Positions 30,793 to 39,627 of a stretch of DNA of 48,400 bases are shown here, piece after piece. Under the pieces are notes generated by a model. That model had not been told where the DNA came from. It did not search any database and was given only the letters and a program-made list of their open reading frames with translations. The DNA lies in assembly GCF_000350225.1 (NCBI RefSeq), contig NW_005179386.1, positions 1-48,400 of the forward strand, written 5' to 3'. The stretch comes from Chondrus crispus (Eukaryota > Rhodophyta > Florideophyceae > Gigartinales > Gigartinaceae). Every line of letters starts with the position of its first letter. Within the stretch, counting starts at the first letter, position 1. The position numbers and the translations under genes were made by a program.

Positions 30793-31459
30793 TGTAGTAT
30801 AGCCCCCCCTGGGGCTTTATTTTAGATTGGATCAACTCAGAACCGGATCGGTTACTGTAGGGCTCGATGCTCTACAGTACCATCACGTGTACCCCCGAGT
30901 ACAAGAGGCGCACGTGTACACGTGTACGCGCGGGACCGAAGAACGCACACACACGTGTACTGTCAGCCCCGATGGCTGACAGCATTACAGTGTCGACCGA
31001 CCGCTACAGTACGTCGCTACAGTACATCGGTACTGTACTATTATGATAGGTTATTATGTACATTAAATATGGAGCAGACCGGCGGCGGTGGAGGAGGACA
31101 AGCACGGACTTGTCACCCACCGACCGTCAAGGTCCGACTTCCCGCTTATTCTAAGGTAGCGCTCGCTAACTACCTTAGAGCGGCACCGAGCGCGGGTTGA
31201 GGACGCGCGCGGTACGCCCACGAGTCGGCTCCGCCTCCGCCCGTCGGTACTGGATCGTTACCCAGTACCGCGCCGGGGCGTCGAGGCGTCGAACCGCTCG
31301 CGCGTACCGGCGTCCTCCCCGTTCCCGCTCTACCACGCTACCCGGGCCCGCTGCCCGGTGCCGTTAGCTGGTGTCCTGCTTCACCCCTGTCTTCCAGATC
31401 GGACGGGGTCTCGGTCAAACTGTGCATACACCCCTATCGCTGGGGGTGTTTATGCTACA
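30793..31459 (+). mobile_element. 5' LTR of element B
   Basis: Starts TGTAGTATAGCC and ends ATGCTACA. It holds a CACGTG cluster, TACAGTAC/GTACTGTA palindromes, an AT-rich region with tattatgtacattaaatat, then a purine/Gly-codon-rich stretch. Small frames inside it (for example an ATG at 31071 with GGCGGCGGTGG) are present in both LTRs and are not called as genes. Confidence 0.95.
30884..30957. promoter_or_regulatory. CACGTG cluster in LTR B
   Basis: Four CACGTG palindromes (30884, 30911, 30919 and 30952) within 74 bp, repeated in the 3' LTR from about 42368. CACGTG is the core bound by many bHLH factors (E-box/G-box). LTRs A and C have the same hexamer in the equivalent U3 position. A regulatory role is inferred. 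Confidence 0.45.
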
Positions 31460-31460
31460 G

Positions 31461-31473
31461 TGGTCTCCCGACC
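31461..31473 (+). promoter_or_regulatory. Candidate primer-binding site of element B
   Basis: TGGTCTCCCGACC begins one base after the 5' LTR. TGG at this place complements the CCA end of a tRNA, the usual minus-strand primer. The tRNA cannot be named from the window. Confidence 0.55.
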
Positions 31474-31537
31474 TAGAAGACCCTGGAGTCCGATCTCCAA
31501 GAAGACTTCCGCTTCCCTCCGAACCGATCGCGTCGAG

Positions 31538-32122
31538 ATGAGCCAAGAGTTTGAGCCCTCGATCCGCTCCGAAGCGGCGGATCTGAGTCCGGCCGCTGTG
31601 CAGTCCCCATCCGCCCCGTCGGGCGACGGCGACGCAGGTCCTCGTGACCGCGAACCGTCGCTCGGTTCCTCCGAGGAAAGAGCGGCGGCGATGTTCGAAC
31701 GCATAGCCGGATACATCGAGGAAGTCCGTACTTCCCTTCGGATCGATGTATCGGACCATGTATACACTCGATGTATGGCCGAACTCCGCTCCCTGCGTGA
31801 AGGGAGGTTCGATAGAGTGACGCAGTCCTTAGAGAATCTCCGAACACTGATCGACGAGTTACACTCGCGGATAGTGCTCGTCGAAGACTCCCGTTTCGCC
31901 TCGCCCGGACCGTCCGGGCAAGGTCGCCCTGAGAGGCCGACCTCGGTGAGACGACCCGAGGACCGAACCTCTCCGTCCGCGGAGCAATTGGGTGCGATCG
32001 CGCACCTCTCCGCTGAGCTCGACGCCACTCGTCGGCGTGCCCGTGACATGGAACGTACCATGGCCGAAAGGCTACCCAGTGCCCCCTCGAGAGGGCCCGG
32101 TGGACGCGAACTTCGCGTCTGA
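31538..32122 (+). CDS. Element B leader ORF / gag N-terminal part, 194 aa
   Basis: ATG at 31538 is the first clear start downstream of the primer-binding site. The protein is hydrophilic: an acidic Ser/Pro-rich start, then two helical heptad-like stretches (about residues 55-120, ERAAAMFERIAGYIEEV and FDRVTQSLENLRTLIDELHS) and AHLSAELDATRRRARDME near 160-180, suggesting coiled coils. It ends at 32122, and gag begins in another frame at 32229. It may be a separate leader protein or the N-terminus of gag cut off by a frameshift. Gypsy gags often start with a coiled-coil region, which favours the second reading. Confidence 0.6.
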   Translation: MSQEFEPSIRSEAADLSPAAVQSPSAPSGDGDAGPRDREPSLGSSEERAAAMFERIAGYIEEVRTSLRIDVSDHVYTRCMAELRSLREGRFDRVTQSLENLRTLIDELHSRIVLVEDSRFASPGPSGQGRPERPTSVRRPEDRTSPSAEQLGAIAHLSAELDATRRRARDMERTMAERLPSAPSRGPGGRELRV

Positions 32123-32228
32123 GACCCAAGCCTTGCCGCCTATCGCCGGAAGTAGGCGGCAAGTGGACCGCGTATAGTACGCGGACGAACAGGACCGTGG
32201 AGGAGCCGCCCGCGGATCCGGAGAACCG

Positions 32229-34016
32229 ATGTTCTCCGTCGATCCCCGCTGGGGCGGCTACCCGCCGGCGAGTTACGCCGAGCTTCCAGGTCCGGTAGAC
32301 GTCCGTACGCTACCGGTTACCTCCTTCGGCACGCTGGGTCCAGCTGAACCCGAGCTCGAGCCGGTACATACGATGATCCAAGAGTTCAGCGCCGTTGCTG
32401 ACTATCGTATGTACCGCTTGGATAACACCTCGAGGCTCGTTACCTCGGGTGACGCGGGACGGATCGCGAAGTACGTCCAACGCTGTCGTGGGATCCGTCC
32501 CACGATGCGCAGCTTCGACGGTACCGACCCGATCCAGCTGCTGCCGTTTTTGAAGGATATCCGAATCACCTTCAACTCGCAACACCTGACCGAAGGTGTT
32601 GCGGTACGAGTCCTCGCGCACTTCCTCGAACGCGACGCGGAGCGCCTGTATACGAGTTATACGATGCGTGGCCTCCGCGCCGGCCAGCTCCATGACGACG
32701 TGAGCTGGCCGGGGCTCGTGAATCAATTCTTAAAACGCTACCTCACGGACGACGTGTTAGGTGAAGCGTACGACGCTGTCGCTACTGCGCGACAGCAATC
32801 GCATGAGACGGAAAGCACGTTTGCTGACCGACTCGAGACTGCCGCGTTCCGATGCACGGCAGTCTTCTCCGAACAGTCCCTCGCGCACTACTTCGTGCGG
32901 GGACTTGCACCGGCAACCCGTGCCGCAGTATCTGAAACTGTGCAAAGGCTACCAGGCAGTCAGAAGACCGATCTTCCGACCATCCGCCGTATCGCCACGG
33001 CGGAAGGTACAACGTACCGCGCCCGGCGCGGTTTACCTCTGCCGGATTCGAAACCGGCAGGGAGGGCTGGCAGGACTACGAAGTCCGCCGCGACAAGTTC
33101 GCCCGCCTCGACCCTCCATATCGGGGAGGATGAGTGGCAGGCCGACCCTGTCCTCATTACGCAAGGAGCAGGGCCCGTGGGGGCACGAACCCCCTCACCG
33201 ATGTCGACCGGAACGACGTCGAGTTACGCGACCGCATTCGCGGCCACTCCCAGAGTGGCAAGGGGCACGGACCCCCGCGTCGCCGAGCTCGATATCTCGA
33301 GTCGAGATAAGGGAAGCGCCTCGTCTCGCGTGCCCCTCCTCACCGATGAGGAGGCGAGGCACGCGGCGACCTTCGCCTCAACGGACGGCAGCGCGTACGT
33401 GTGCTGACTATGCCGTACGTACGGGCATGCCATGTACGCGTGCCCGTTCCTGTCGCCGGAACAACGAATGTTCACGGCGTACAGGAACTACCACTACCAG
33501 ATGGAGACGCGCCCCGGTGCGCGTAATCTCCTCCGGCAAGCGATGGGCGAGGGCCGTCCCCCGCGTCAAGGTTTCCCGAACCGAACGGGTGGGGGCGCAC
33601 GCTTCGCCCCCCGTGGAGGCGGGCACCGTCGTAACGAAGTCGATCGTCGGGATCGACCCGCCTATCGCCAGGCGGACACAAGGTACCGGCGCCAAGGAGA
33701 GAGAGGGGACCGAGACCGTTCTCGGTTACCCCAGCAGGTACAAAATGCGATAATGTACCTGCAAGACTGGGTAGAGGATCTGTACCCTCTACCCACGGAG
33801 GGTCACGAAGGAGAGCCGACTCGCTTCGTCCCCCATATCCTGCGACGACCGGACGCCGCAGGTCAAGGCCCGGAAGTACCCGAGTACTTCGCCAAGGCCG
33901 CTGAGCCGCATTGGGGGAATCGTCCCGACCCACGCGACCGGCTACCGGAAGAAGACCTGGCCGTCGATAGCCAGGAGGTTAGCTCCGATAGCACGGGTAG
34001 TTCGAAAAAAGGGTAA
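32229..34016 (+). pseudogene. Element B gag, in-frame TGA inside the zinc knuckle
   Basis: Gag capsid/nucleocapsid polyprotein. The first 392 codons include YRMYRLDNTSRLV, a capsid-like helical region (LLPFLKDIRITFNSQHLTEGVAVRVLAHFLERD), FLKRYLTDDVLGEAYDAV and SLAHYFVRGLAPATRAAV, collinear with the gags of E and F. At 33405-33407 a TGA stands between the first two cysteines of a CX2CX4HX4C knuckle. The same frame then continues (LCRTYGHAMYAC) through a basic Arg/Gly-rich tail to TAA at 34014. The stop is either a point mutation or a readthrough site. Confidence 0.8.
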
Positions 34017-34156
34017 AGACGGTTACGTACACGCGGTCGCGTGAGCCGTCTTTTCCCCACGAACTAGACCCGACCCCGCGTGCTCGCCAAGGACACGGGG
34101 GGTATTGTCCGATAATACATCCCCCGCTTCCGGAGGCGGGCACGGGAGCTCCTGTA

Positions 34157-37100
34157 ATGCCGATACAGGAAGGAGCACACGTCGAGGCCTCCGAAGGCCC
34201 GACGTTAGAAGAACAAGACACCGGGACAGCCGACGTCCCGGTGAGGCGTAACGGTGGCGACGGGGGCAACGACGACCGAAAAGATTCGGTCGACCCCCTG
34301 ACTCCCGCGAGCCCAAGGTCGCCGGAGAAAGGTCCGTGTCGTACGGACTCGAGTAATCCGAGGGGGGTCACTGATCCGCGGACGCCCCAAGGAAGGGGGA
34401 GAAGGAAACGCAAGCGGGGCCAGCAACGAAATCGAAGGCCCCGGCGGAACGACCTCACCGATAAGGTCGCCCCGAAGGTTGTCGACGGCGTCATTTGCCT
34501 TCTGACGTCGAAGATCTACAACGTCCTCGGCTCGATAGCCACAGAGGGAAATGCATTTAAACCCCGCACGATCGCTGTTGGTACGTGCTCGGGGTATAAT
34601 CTGGTGAGGAAGGCCGACCTTCCCCCCGATTGGACGCGTTACGTCGTGCACGACGCACCTCTGCCACGATTGGCAGGCGCGAATAGCAACCCCCTCAAGC
34701 TTTCGGCCGTCGTCCGCCTGGCTGTGCGGTTGAGGAACACGGTGTTCCGAAATCCGTTCGTAGTCGCGGACCAGCTCGCCGTGCCGGTCCTTCTCGGCAC
34801 GGCCTTCATCGATACGCATGTGCGATGTATCGACATCGAAGCTCAACGAATGGAGCTACGCCAAGGCGGTTCTGTCGCCATCGTCGATGGAAAGGGGGAG
34901 TCGACTCCCCCTACCAGGCGACACGGGCGACACACGGGTCGGCCAGACGTACGCCAGGAGGCCCCGCAAGCGATCCGAATCGCCCGCTGGGTTACCGTCC
35001 CCGCGATGTCACAAGCCCGCGTGCGTGTGACAACCGCGGGAAGGGGCCTCGTGTTCCTGGAACCCAAGCCCTCACTCCAACACCGACATGGAGTGAGGCT
35101 GACGAATGGCGTCGCGGAGGTCCTACCGAATCAGACCTTCGACGTCATCGTCGCGAATTTCTCACGACAAGAAAAGAGGCTTCCGAAGCACACCGTCGTG
35201 GGATACGCGAAGCGCAACCCCCTCGTGATCCTCACTCCCGAACGTAAGGTCGCCGAGGGGATTGCGCACGCGCTACACCTGACCGACTTGACCGATCAAG
35301 TCGGTGGGGTAGGAGTTGGCCGATCCAACTCCGACGATGAGACCACCGCCGGGGGCAGGGGGGTCGACCCGGACGAACGGTCACCTTTAGGCCAACCGAC
35401 GGCGAGGGGTACTGTACTCCCCCAGCAAAAGGATCCCGAAAATCCACCGATGGATTGGGAAAAAGAGATCGACCTGTCATACATTGACGATGACAAGCTC
35501 CGTGGCCACGTACTCGAGATGCTCCGTAAGCATTCGAGTCTATGGAGCGGTGCGCTTGGAACGATCCAAGCCACGGAGCACCGCATTCCCCTCGAACCGG
35601 GAACGAAACCGATTCGTTCCATGCCCTATCGGAAGGGCCCGGCCATGCGCGAAATGTTCGCGAAGGAGGTCAACAAGATGTTGAACGCAGGGGTTATCGA
35701 ACCCGCGAGCACCGAGTGGGCGTCCCCCGTGGTGGTCGTACCGAAGAAAGACGGCTCTCTTCGGTTCTGCGTGGACTACCGGCGTCTCAACGCGAAGACC
35801 GCAGCGGATTCGTATTCGCTGCCACGGATGGACGACTGCATCGACTCGTTAGGAGATGCAGCCGTCTTCACCACGTTGGACTGCAATTCCGGTTATTGGC
35901 AGATCCCGGTCGCTCCGGAAGACCGGGCTAAGACCACGTTTACGACGCACATGGGCACGTTTCGCCACTTGCGCATGCCGTTTGGACTCAAAGGGGCACC
36001 GGCCACCTTCCAACGTGCGCTCGACATAATACTCTCCGGAGTCCGCTGGCAAATATATCTCGTCTATCTCGACGACGTGATCGTGTTCTCCCGTACGCAC
36101 GGAGAACACGCGAGGCATCTCGATACCGTCTTGAGCTTACTGCGGAGTTCCGGTATCTCCCTTAAGCTCAAGAAGTGCAGCTTCTTCCGACCGAAGGTGC
36201 ACTACCTGGGGCACGTCATCTCCCCAGGCAAGTTGAGCGTGGCCGATACGGCGGCCGACGCTTTCAAGACGTTCACGTTCCCGAGGACGTTGACGCAAGT
36301 GCGCTCGTTCCTCGGGGCGTGTAACGTATACCGCCGATTCGTTAAGGGGTTCGCGAAGATTGCGCGTCCTCTGACCGACATGACGCGCAAGTATTCGGAT
36401 CCCGATTTCTATAACCCCACGGAGCTGCAACTTCAGGCGTTCGAGAACCTTAAGAAGTGCATGATCGCTCCGCCGATCCTCGCGTTGCCCCGGCACGGTC
36501 GTCCGTACATGATAGACACCGACACGAGTGCCTACCAACTCGGCTGCACCTTACTTCAGGAGCACGAAGAGCCGAACAACTGGCGCCCCGTGGGGTATTG
36601 GTCGTACTCACTGTCCGATAGTGAGCGCAACTACAGCGCTACCGAACGCGAGTGCTTCGCCGTAGTGTGGGCCGTCTGCACACTACGGCCGTACGTAGAA
36701 GGCACGAAGTTCACCGTACGGACGGATCATGACGCCCTCCGATGGCTCATGTCCCTCACCGAGAGTTCCGGAAGACTCACCCGGTGGCGGCTACGTCTGG
36801 CTGAATACGATTTCACCATTCAGTACCGCCCCGGGCGCGTGCATCAGGTGCCCGATGCCCTGTCACGCCTCGTGTCGCCTCGTGTCGCCGATGACCTTCG
36901 CTCCACCGTCGAGGTGGATGACGACATCCCCACTTTCGACGGGGGCACGACAGTTCGAGACGTATCGAACGAGCTCGCGGACCACGCTTGTACCGCGAGC
37001 TGTGATCATCAGGCCGTCCATGTCTTCGTAACGACACGGAATGAAGCCGAAGCCCGAACAAGGTCGCGCGCACGGACGCGCGACGAACCGCGAGGTGACG

Positions 37101-38974
37101 ACGAAGCCCCCGCTCTCCAAGGACCCAATTCGTTTTGGGAGGAGAACGACGAGTTCGACGCCGCCGACATCCAGCGCGCCGAAGACCTCGAGGCTGGCGC
37201 GCTCGACTCCCCGGTCGCCCCACCGCAGGACGACCTTCCGGCCCCTCTTACGATAGAGGAGATAGCCGAGGAGCAACGCGTGGATGACTTCTGCCAAACC
37301 GTTTTGGCACGACAGTCAGAGTCTCGAGACTCCGCGTTCTTCGAGGACCACCAAGGGGTGCTCAAGCGGAGACACCCCTTCGACCCTGATATCGTTCAGG
37401 TCGTGGTACCTCAGACGCTCCGCGCCAGGCTCCTTCGCCTGTGCCACAACCCGGCCATCGCGGGGCGCCCTGGCCAGAACCGTATGTACTACGCACTTCG
37501 ACGCGAGTACTACTGGCCCCACCTGGCTGCAGACGTCGCAGCCACGGTGCGAGGGTGTCGAACCTGCGCGATGAACCGGGTGAAGCTGAGGAAACAGCTC
37601 AACCGATTGAGATTGTTTCCAGCTACGAGGCCCCTCGAGAGCCTCGCGATCGACATCTTGGGGCCGCTCCCCAAGACGAAGACAGGAAAACGGTTCCTGC
37701 TCGTGATTACGGACCGCTTCAGTAAGCTAACGCAAGTCGTTGCGCTCCGCACGATAACAGCGCACACGGTCGCAGTTGCGTTCTGCGACTCGTGGGTGTT
37801 CAAGTATAGCGTCCCTCGCACGTTGCTTTCGGACAACGGCCCTCAGTTTAATGCCAAGTTCTTCCACAGCACGTGCCGCGTTCTGGGGATAACGAATTTG
37901 TACACTTCGGCGTACCATCCCCAGACGAACGGGCAAGTCGAGCGTTATAACCGAACAATCGCCTCGATGCCGCGGAACTACGTGGGTGAACACCAGGACG
38001 ACTGGGATGTGTACGTGGGGCCGCTTACGTATGCGTACAACTCCCACGTACATCGCACCACACGCACCACGCCGTTTGAGCTCGTGCTCAGCAGGCCATC
38101 GCCGGAGTTCTCTCTCCGACGGGCGGACGGCGACGCGCCCCCTTCCGATAGGGGGAACCAACGTGCCGAGTTCCTCAAGACCTTGGATTCGACTATCCAG
38201 AAGGCCTACGGGAGCCTGCGTCGGACGCAGGCTCGCTACAAGCGCGACTTCGATAAGCGCATACGACGTATTAATTCCCGCCTCCGTCCCGGAGAATACG
38301 TATATCTCAACTCCACCCCCTCCCCGACCGCGGCATCATGGGGACGCCGTATGAATGCGAATCACACAACGCGATCGCGTATTCGAGAACGCAACACGCG
38401 GTCGCTACGCACGCGAGCCAAACACGACGCCTACACACCCCCTTTTCCCTTCCACGGTACTGAATCTGACATCTTGTTCTGTGCGCGCCGCAGGGACCAA
38501 GAGAAGATCGTTCGCCACCGCCGACCATGGCCGCCGCGAGAAATCCTGCGCACCGCACGCCCGCGTACGCGACGACCAAGAGGGGCGGGAGCACCGCCTG
38601 AGCAAGCCCCCCGGGAGACAAGTCGAAGATTGATGAAACACACAACCCACGCACTCAACCTCTACGAGAGCACAGAGCGCCCTGTAAGGACGCACGGAGA
38701 AGGGAGCACCGGGGAACTACTGCCGGCTCGAACGGCGACTTTCGAGTTGCCCCGCTCGGGCACTGGAGGGAACGTCGGGAGTAATTATGATAGTAAGGAA
38801 GGAACGCGGGCAGAGACCCACGGCCCGCACAGCTGCCCCATGGACGACTCCCCGGCGCAGGTCGCCCTCTGCACGAGAAGAATAGAACCGGGTCGGCGGC
38901 CCCACAGCGAAGGGAGCTCATTCGATGCCTCCCCGCGGTCGGGAAACGCAGAGGGGCGAGGACAATCGCCCTAG
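34157..38974 (+). CDS. Element B pol polyprotein, 1605 aa (protease-RT-RNase H-integrase)
   Basis: One uninterrupted frame. Residues 1-115: charged linker. Protease fold about 116-225, but the catalytic DTG is replaced by G142-T143-C144 before NLVRK; the ILG-type VLLGTAFID block remains. RT about 460-700: GVIEPASTEWASPVV, FCVDYRRLNA, FGLKGAPATFQ, Y637-L-D-D640. RNase H about 780-900: D787 region (DTDTSAY), ATEREC, TDHDALRW. Integrase: zinc module with H1097 but Arg1104 in place of the second His, then C..C; DD35E as D1166, D1226 and E1262. After about residue 1380 homology to the GPY/F region is lost; the last 200 residues are Arg/Pro-rich and probably out of frame. No chromodomain. RT and integrase core look catalytically complete; protease does not. 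Confidence 0.92.
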   Translation: MPIQEGAHVEASEGPTLEEQDTGTADVPVRRNGGDGGNDDRKDSVDPLTPASPRSPEKGPCRTDSSNPRGVTDPRTPQGRGRRKRKRGQQRNRRPRRNDLTDKVAPKVVDGVICLLTSKIYNVLGSIATEGNAFKPRTIAVGTCSGYNLVRKADLPPDWTRYVVHDAPLPRLAGANSNPLKLSAVVRLAVRLRNTVFRNPFVVADQLAVPVLLGTAFIDTHVRCIDIEAQRMELRQGGSVAIVDGKGESTPPTRRHGRHTGRPDVRQEAPQAIRIARWVTVPAMSQARVRVTTAGRGLVFLEPKPSLQHRHGVRLTNGVAEVLPNQTFDVIVANFSRQEKRLPKHTVVGYAKRNPLVILTPERKVAEGIAHALHLTDLTDQVGGVGVGRSNSDDETTAGGRGVDPDERSPLGQPTARGTVLPQQKDPENPPMDWEKEIDLSYIDDDKLRGHVLEMLRKHSSLWSGALGTIQATEHRIPLEPGTKPIRSMPYRKGPAMREMFAKEVNKMLNAGVIEPASTEWASPVVVVPKKDGSLRFCVDYRRLNAKTAADSYSLPRMDDCIDSLGDAAVFTTLDCNSGYWQIPVAPEDRAKTTFTTHMGTFRHLRMPFGLKGAPATFQRALDIILSGVRWQIYLVYLDDVIVFSRTHGEHARHLDTVLSLLRSSGISLKLKKCSFFRPKVHYLGHVISPGKLSVADTAADAFKTFTFPRTLTQVRSFLGACNVYRRFVKGFAKIARPLTDMTRKYSDPDFYNPTELQLQAFENLKKCMIAPPILALPRHGRPYMIDTDTSAYQLGCTLLQEHEEPNNWRPVGYWSYSLSDSERNYSATERECFAVVWAVCTLRPYVEGTKFTVRTDHDALRWLMSLTESSGRLTRWRLRLAEYDFTIQYRPGRVHQVPDALSRLVSPRVADDLRSTVEVDDDIPTFDGGTTVRDVSNELADHACTASCDHQAVHVFVTTRNEAEARTRSRARTRDEPRGDDEAPALQGPNSFWEENDEFDAADIQRAEDLEAGALDSPVAPPQDDLPAPLTIEEIAEEQRVDDFCQTVLARQSESRDSAFFEDHQGVLKRRHPFDPDIVQVVVPQTLRARLLRLCHNPAIAGRPGQNRMYYALRREYYWPHLAADVAATVRGCRTCAMNRVKLRKQLNRLRLFPATRPLESLAIDILGPLPKTKTGKRFLLVITDRFSKLTQVVALRTITAHTVAVAFCDSWVFKYSVPRTLLSDNGPQFNAKFFHSTCRVLGITNLYTSAYHPQTNGQVERYNRTIASMPRNYVGEHQDDWDVYVGPLTYAYNSHVHRTTRTTPFELVLSRPSPEFSLRRADGDAPPSDRGNQRAEFLKTLDSTIQKAYGSLRRTQARYKRDFDKRIRRINSRLRPGEYVYLNSTPSPTAASWGRRMNANHTTRSRIRERNTRSLRTRAKHDAYTPPFPFHGTESDILFCARRRDQEKIVRHRRPWPPREILRTARPRTRRPRGAGAPPEQAPRETSRRLMKHTTHALNLYESTERPVRTHGEGSTGELLPARTATFELPRSGTGGNVGSNYDSKEGTRAETHGPHSCPMDDSPAQVALCTRRIEPGRRPHSEGSSFDASPRSGNAEGRGQSP

Positions 38975-39627
38975 CGGGAGTTATCGAAACTGAGAAAGTC
39001 GAAGGACGGACTGAGACAGAAAAAGAGTACAGAAGTTTCTGTGCGCTGTGGACCAGGTACGAGGGGATAGTGACGGACGTAGGAGAGCAACTCGTCAACG
39101 CAACCGTACCTTGCATCATACGGCGGATCCCCCGGAAGGGGGGAAGGCGACAAGAGGAACGAGCTCGCCCCACACGCCCCTCAAGCCAGGCGGGAGAGTC
39201 GGGAGTGTTTCAGCCAATGGGAGCTCGTTAATTTTAGCCGAAGCGCGACTCCCCATCTCAACTGCGGACATCCCGTTAATCCGTCGACGAACCCCCTCTC
39301 CCCGACACGACCCGAAGCGCGGCTCTCCCGTAGAGGAGCGACGTCACTCGAACCGAGGCACAGGCTCCGGAGCGCCCGCCCCCCGAAGGCGAGGTACGCC
39401 AGATAGAATACGTACTTGGCGTCTTCGCGCTCTCGCCTCGACGGCGAGCGGCAAGAAGAAGGGTAACGAACGACTATGCTTCCATGCACTCGCCCGCTGG
39501 CGGACGGCGCCGCCAATGAGGCGACTGCCGCGAGCGTAGGAGAAAGACTCTCGAGGAATTGCCTTAGGGGCTTTACGGGAAAGGAAATGACTAGGGATGT
39601 CGAGAGCCGGTCGCTACGCTTGCACGC
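38975..39627 (+). other. Region between pol and antisense ORF in element B
   Basis: About 650 bp. A + frame of about 90 codons, open to the TAA at 39229-39231, reads as a charged, helical peptide (VIETEKVEGRTETEKEYRSF, then LWTRYEGIVTDVGEQLV). It could be the original C-terminal tail of pol after a frameshift, or a chance frame. Nothing else is recognised. Confidence 0.3.

Noticed and set aside
30922..31200. Small ORF in LTR B containing a Gly run, present in both LTRs
   Set aside because: It lies wholly inside the LTR, and identity of the two LTRs explains its presence twice. It ends before the leader ORF.
34205..34846. 213-codon minus-strand frame opposite the pol N-terminus, and similar shadows over RT and integrase
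   Set aside because: They lie opposite strongly conserved sense coding sequence, show none of the antisense-family motifs and follow from high GC.
38310..38974. Chromodomain or GPY/F motif at the end of B pol
   Set aside because: No frame gives a convincing GPY/F or chromodomain pattern. The last 200 codons are Arg/Pro-rich low complexity.
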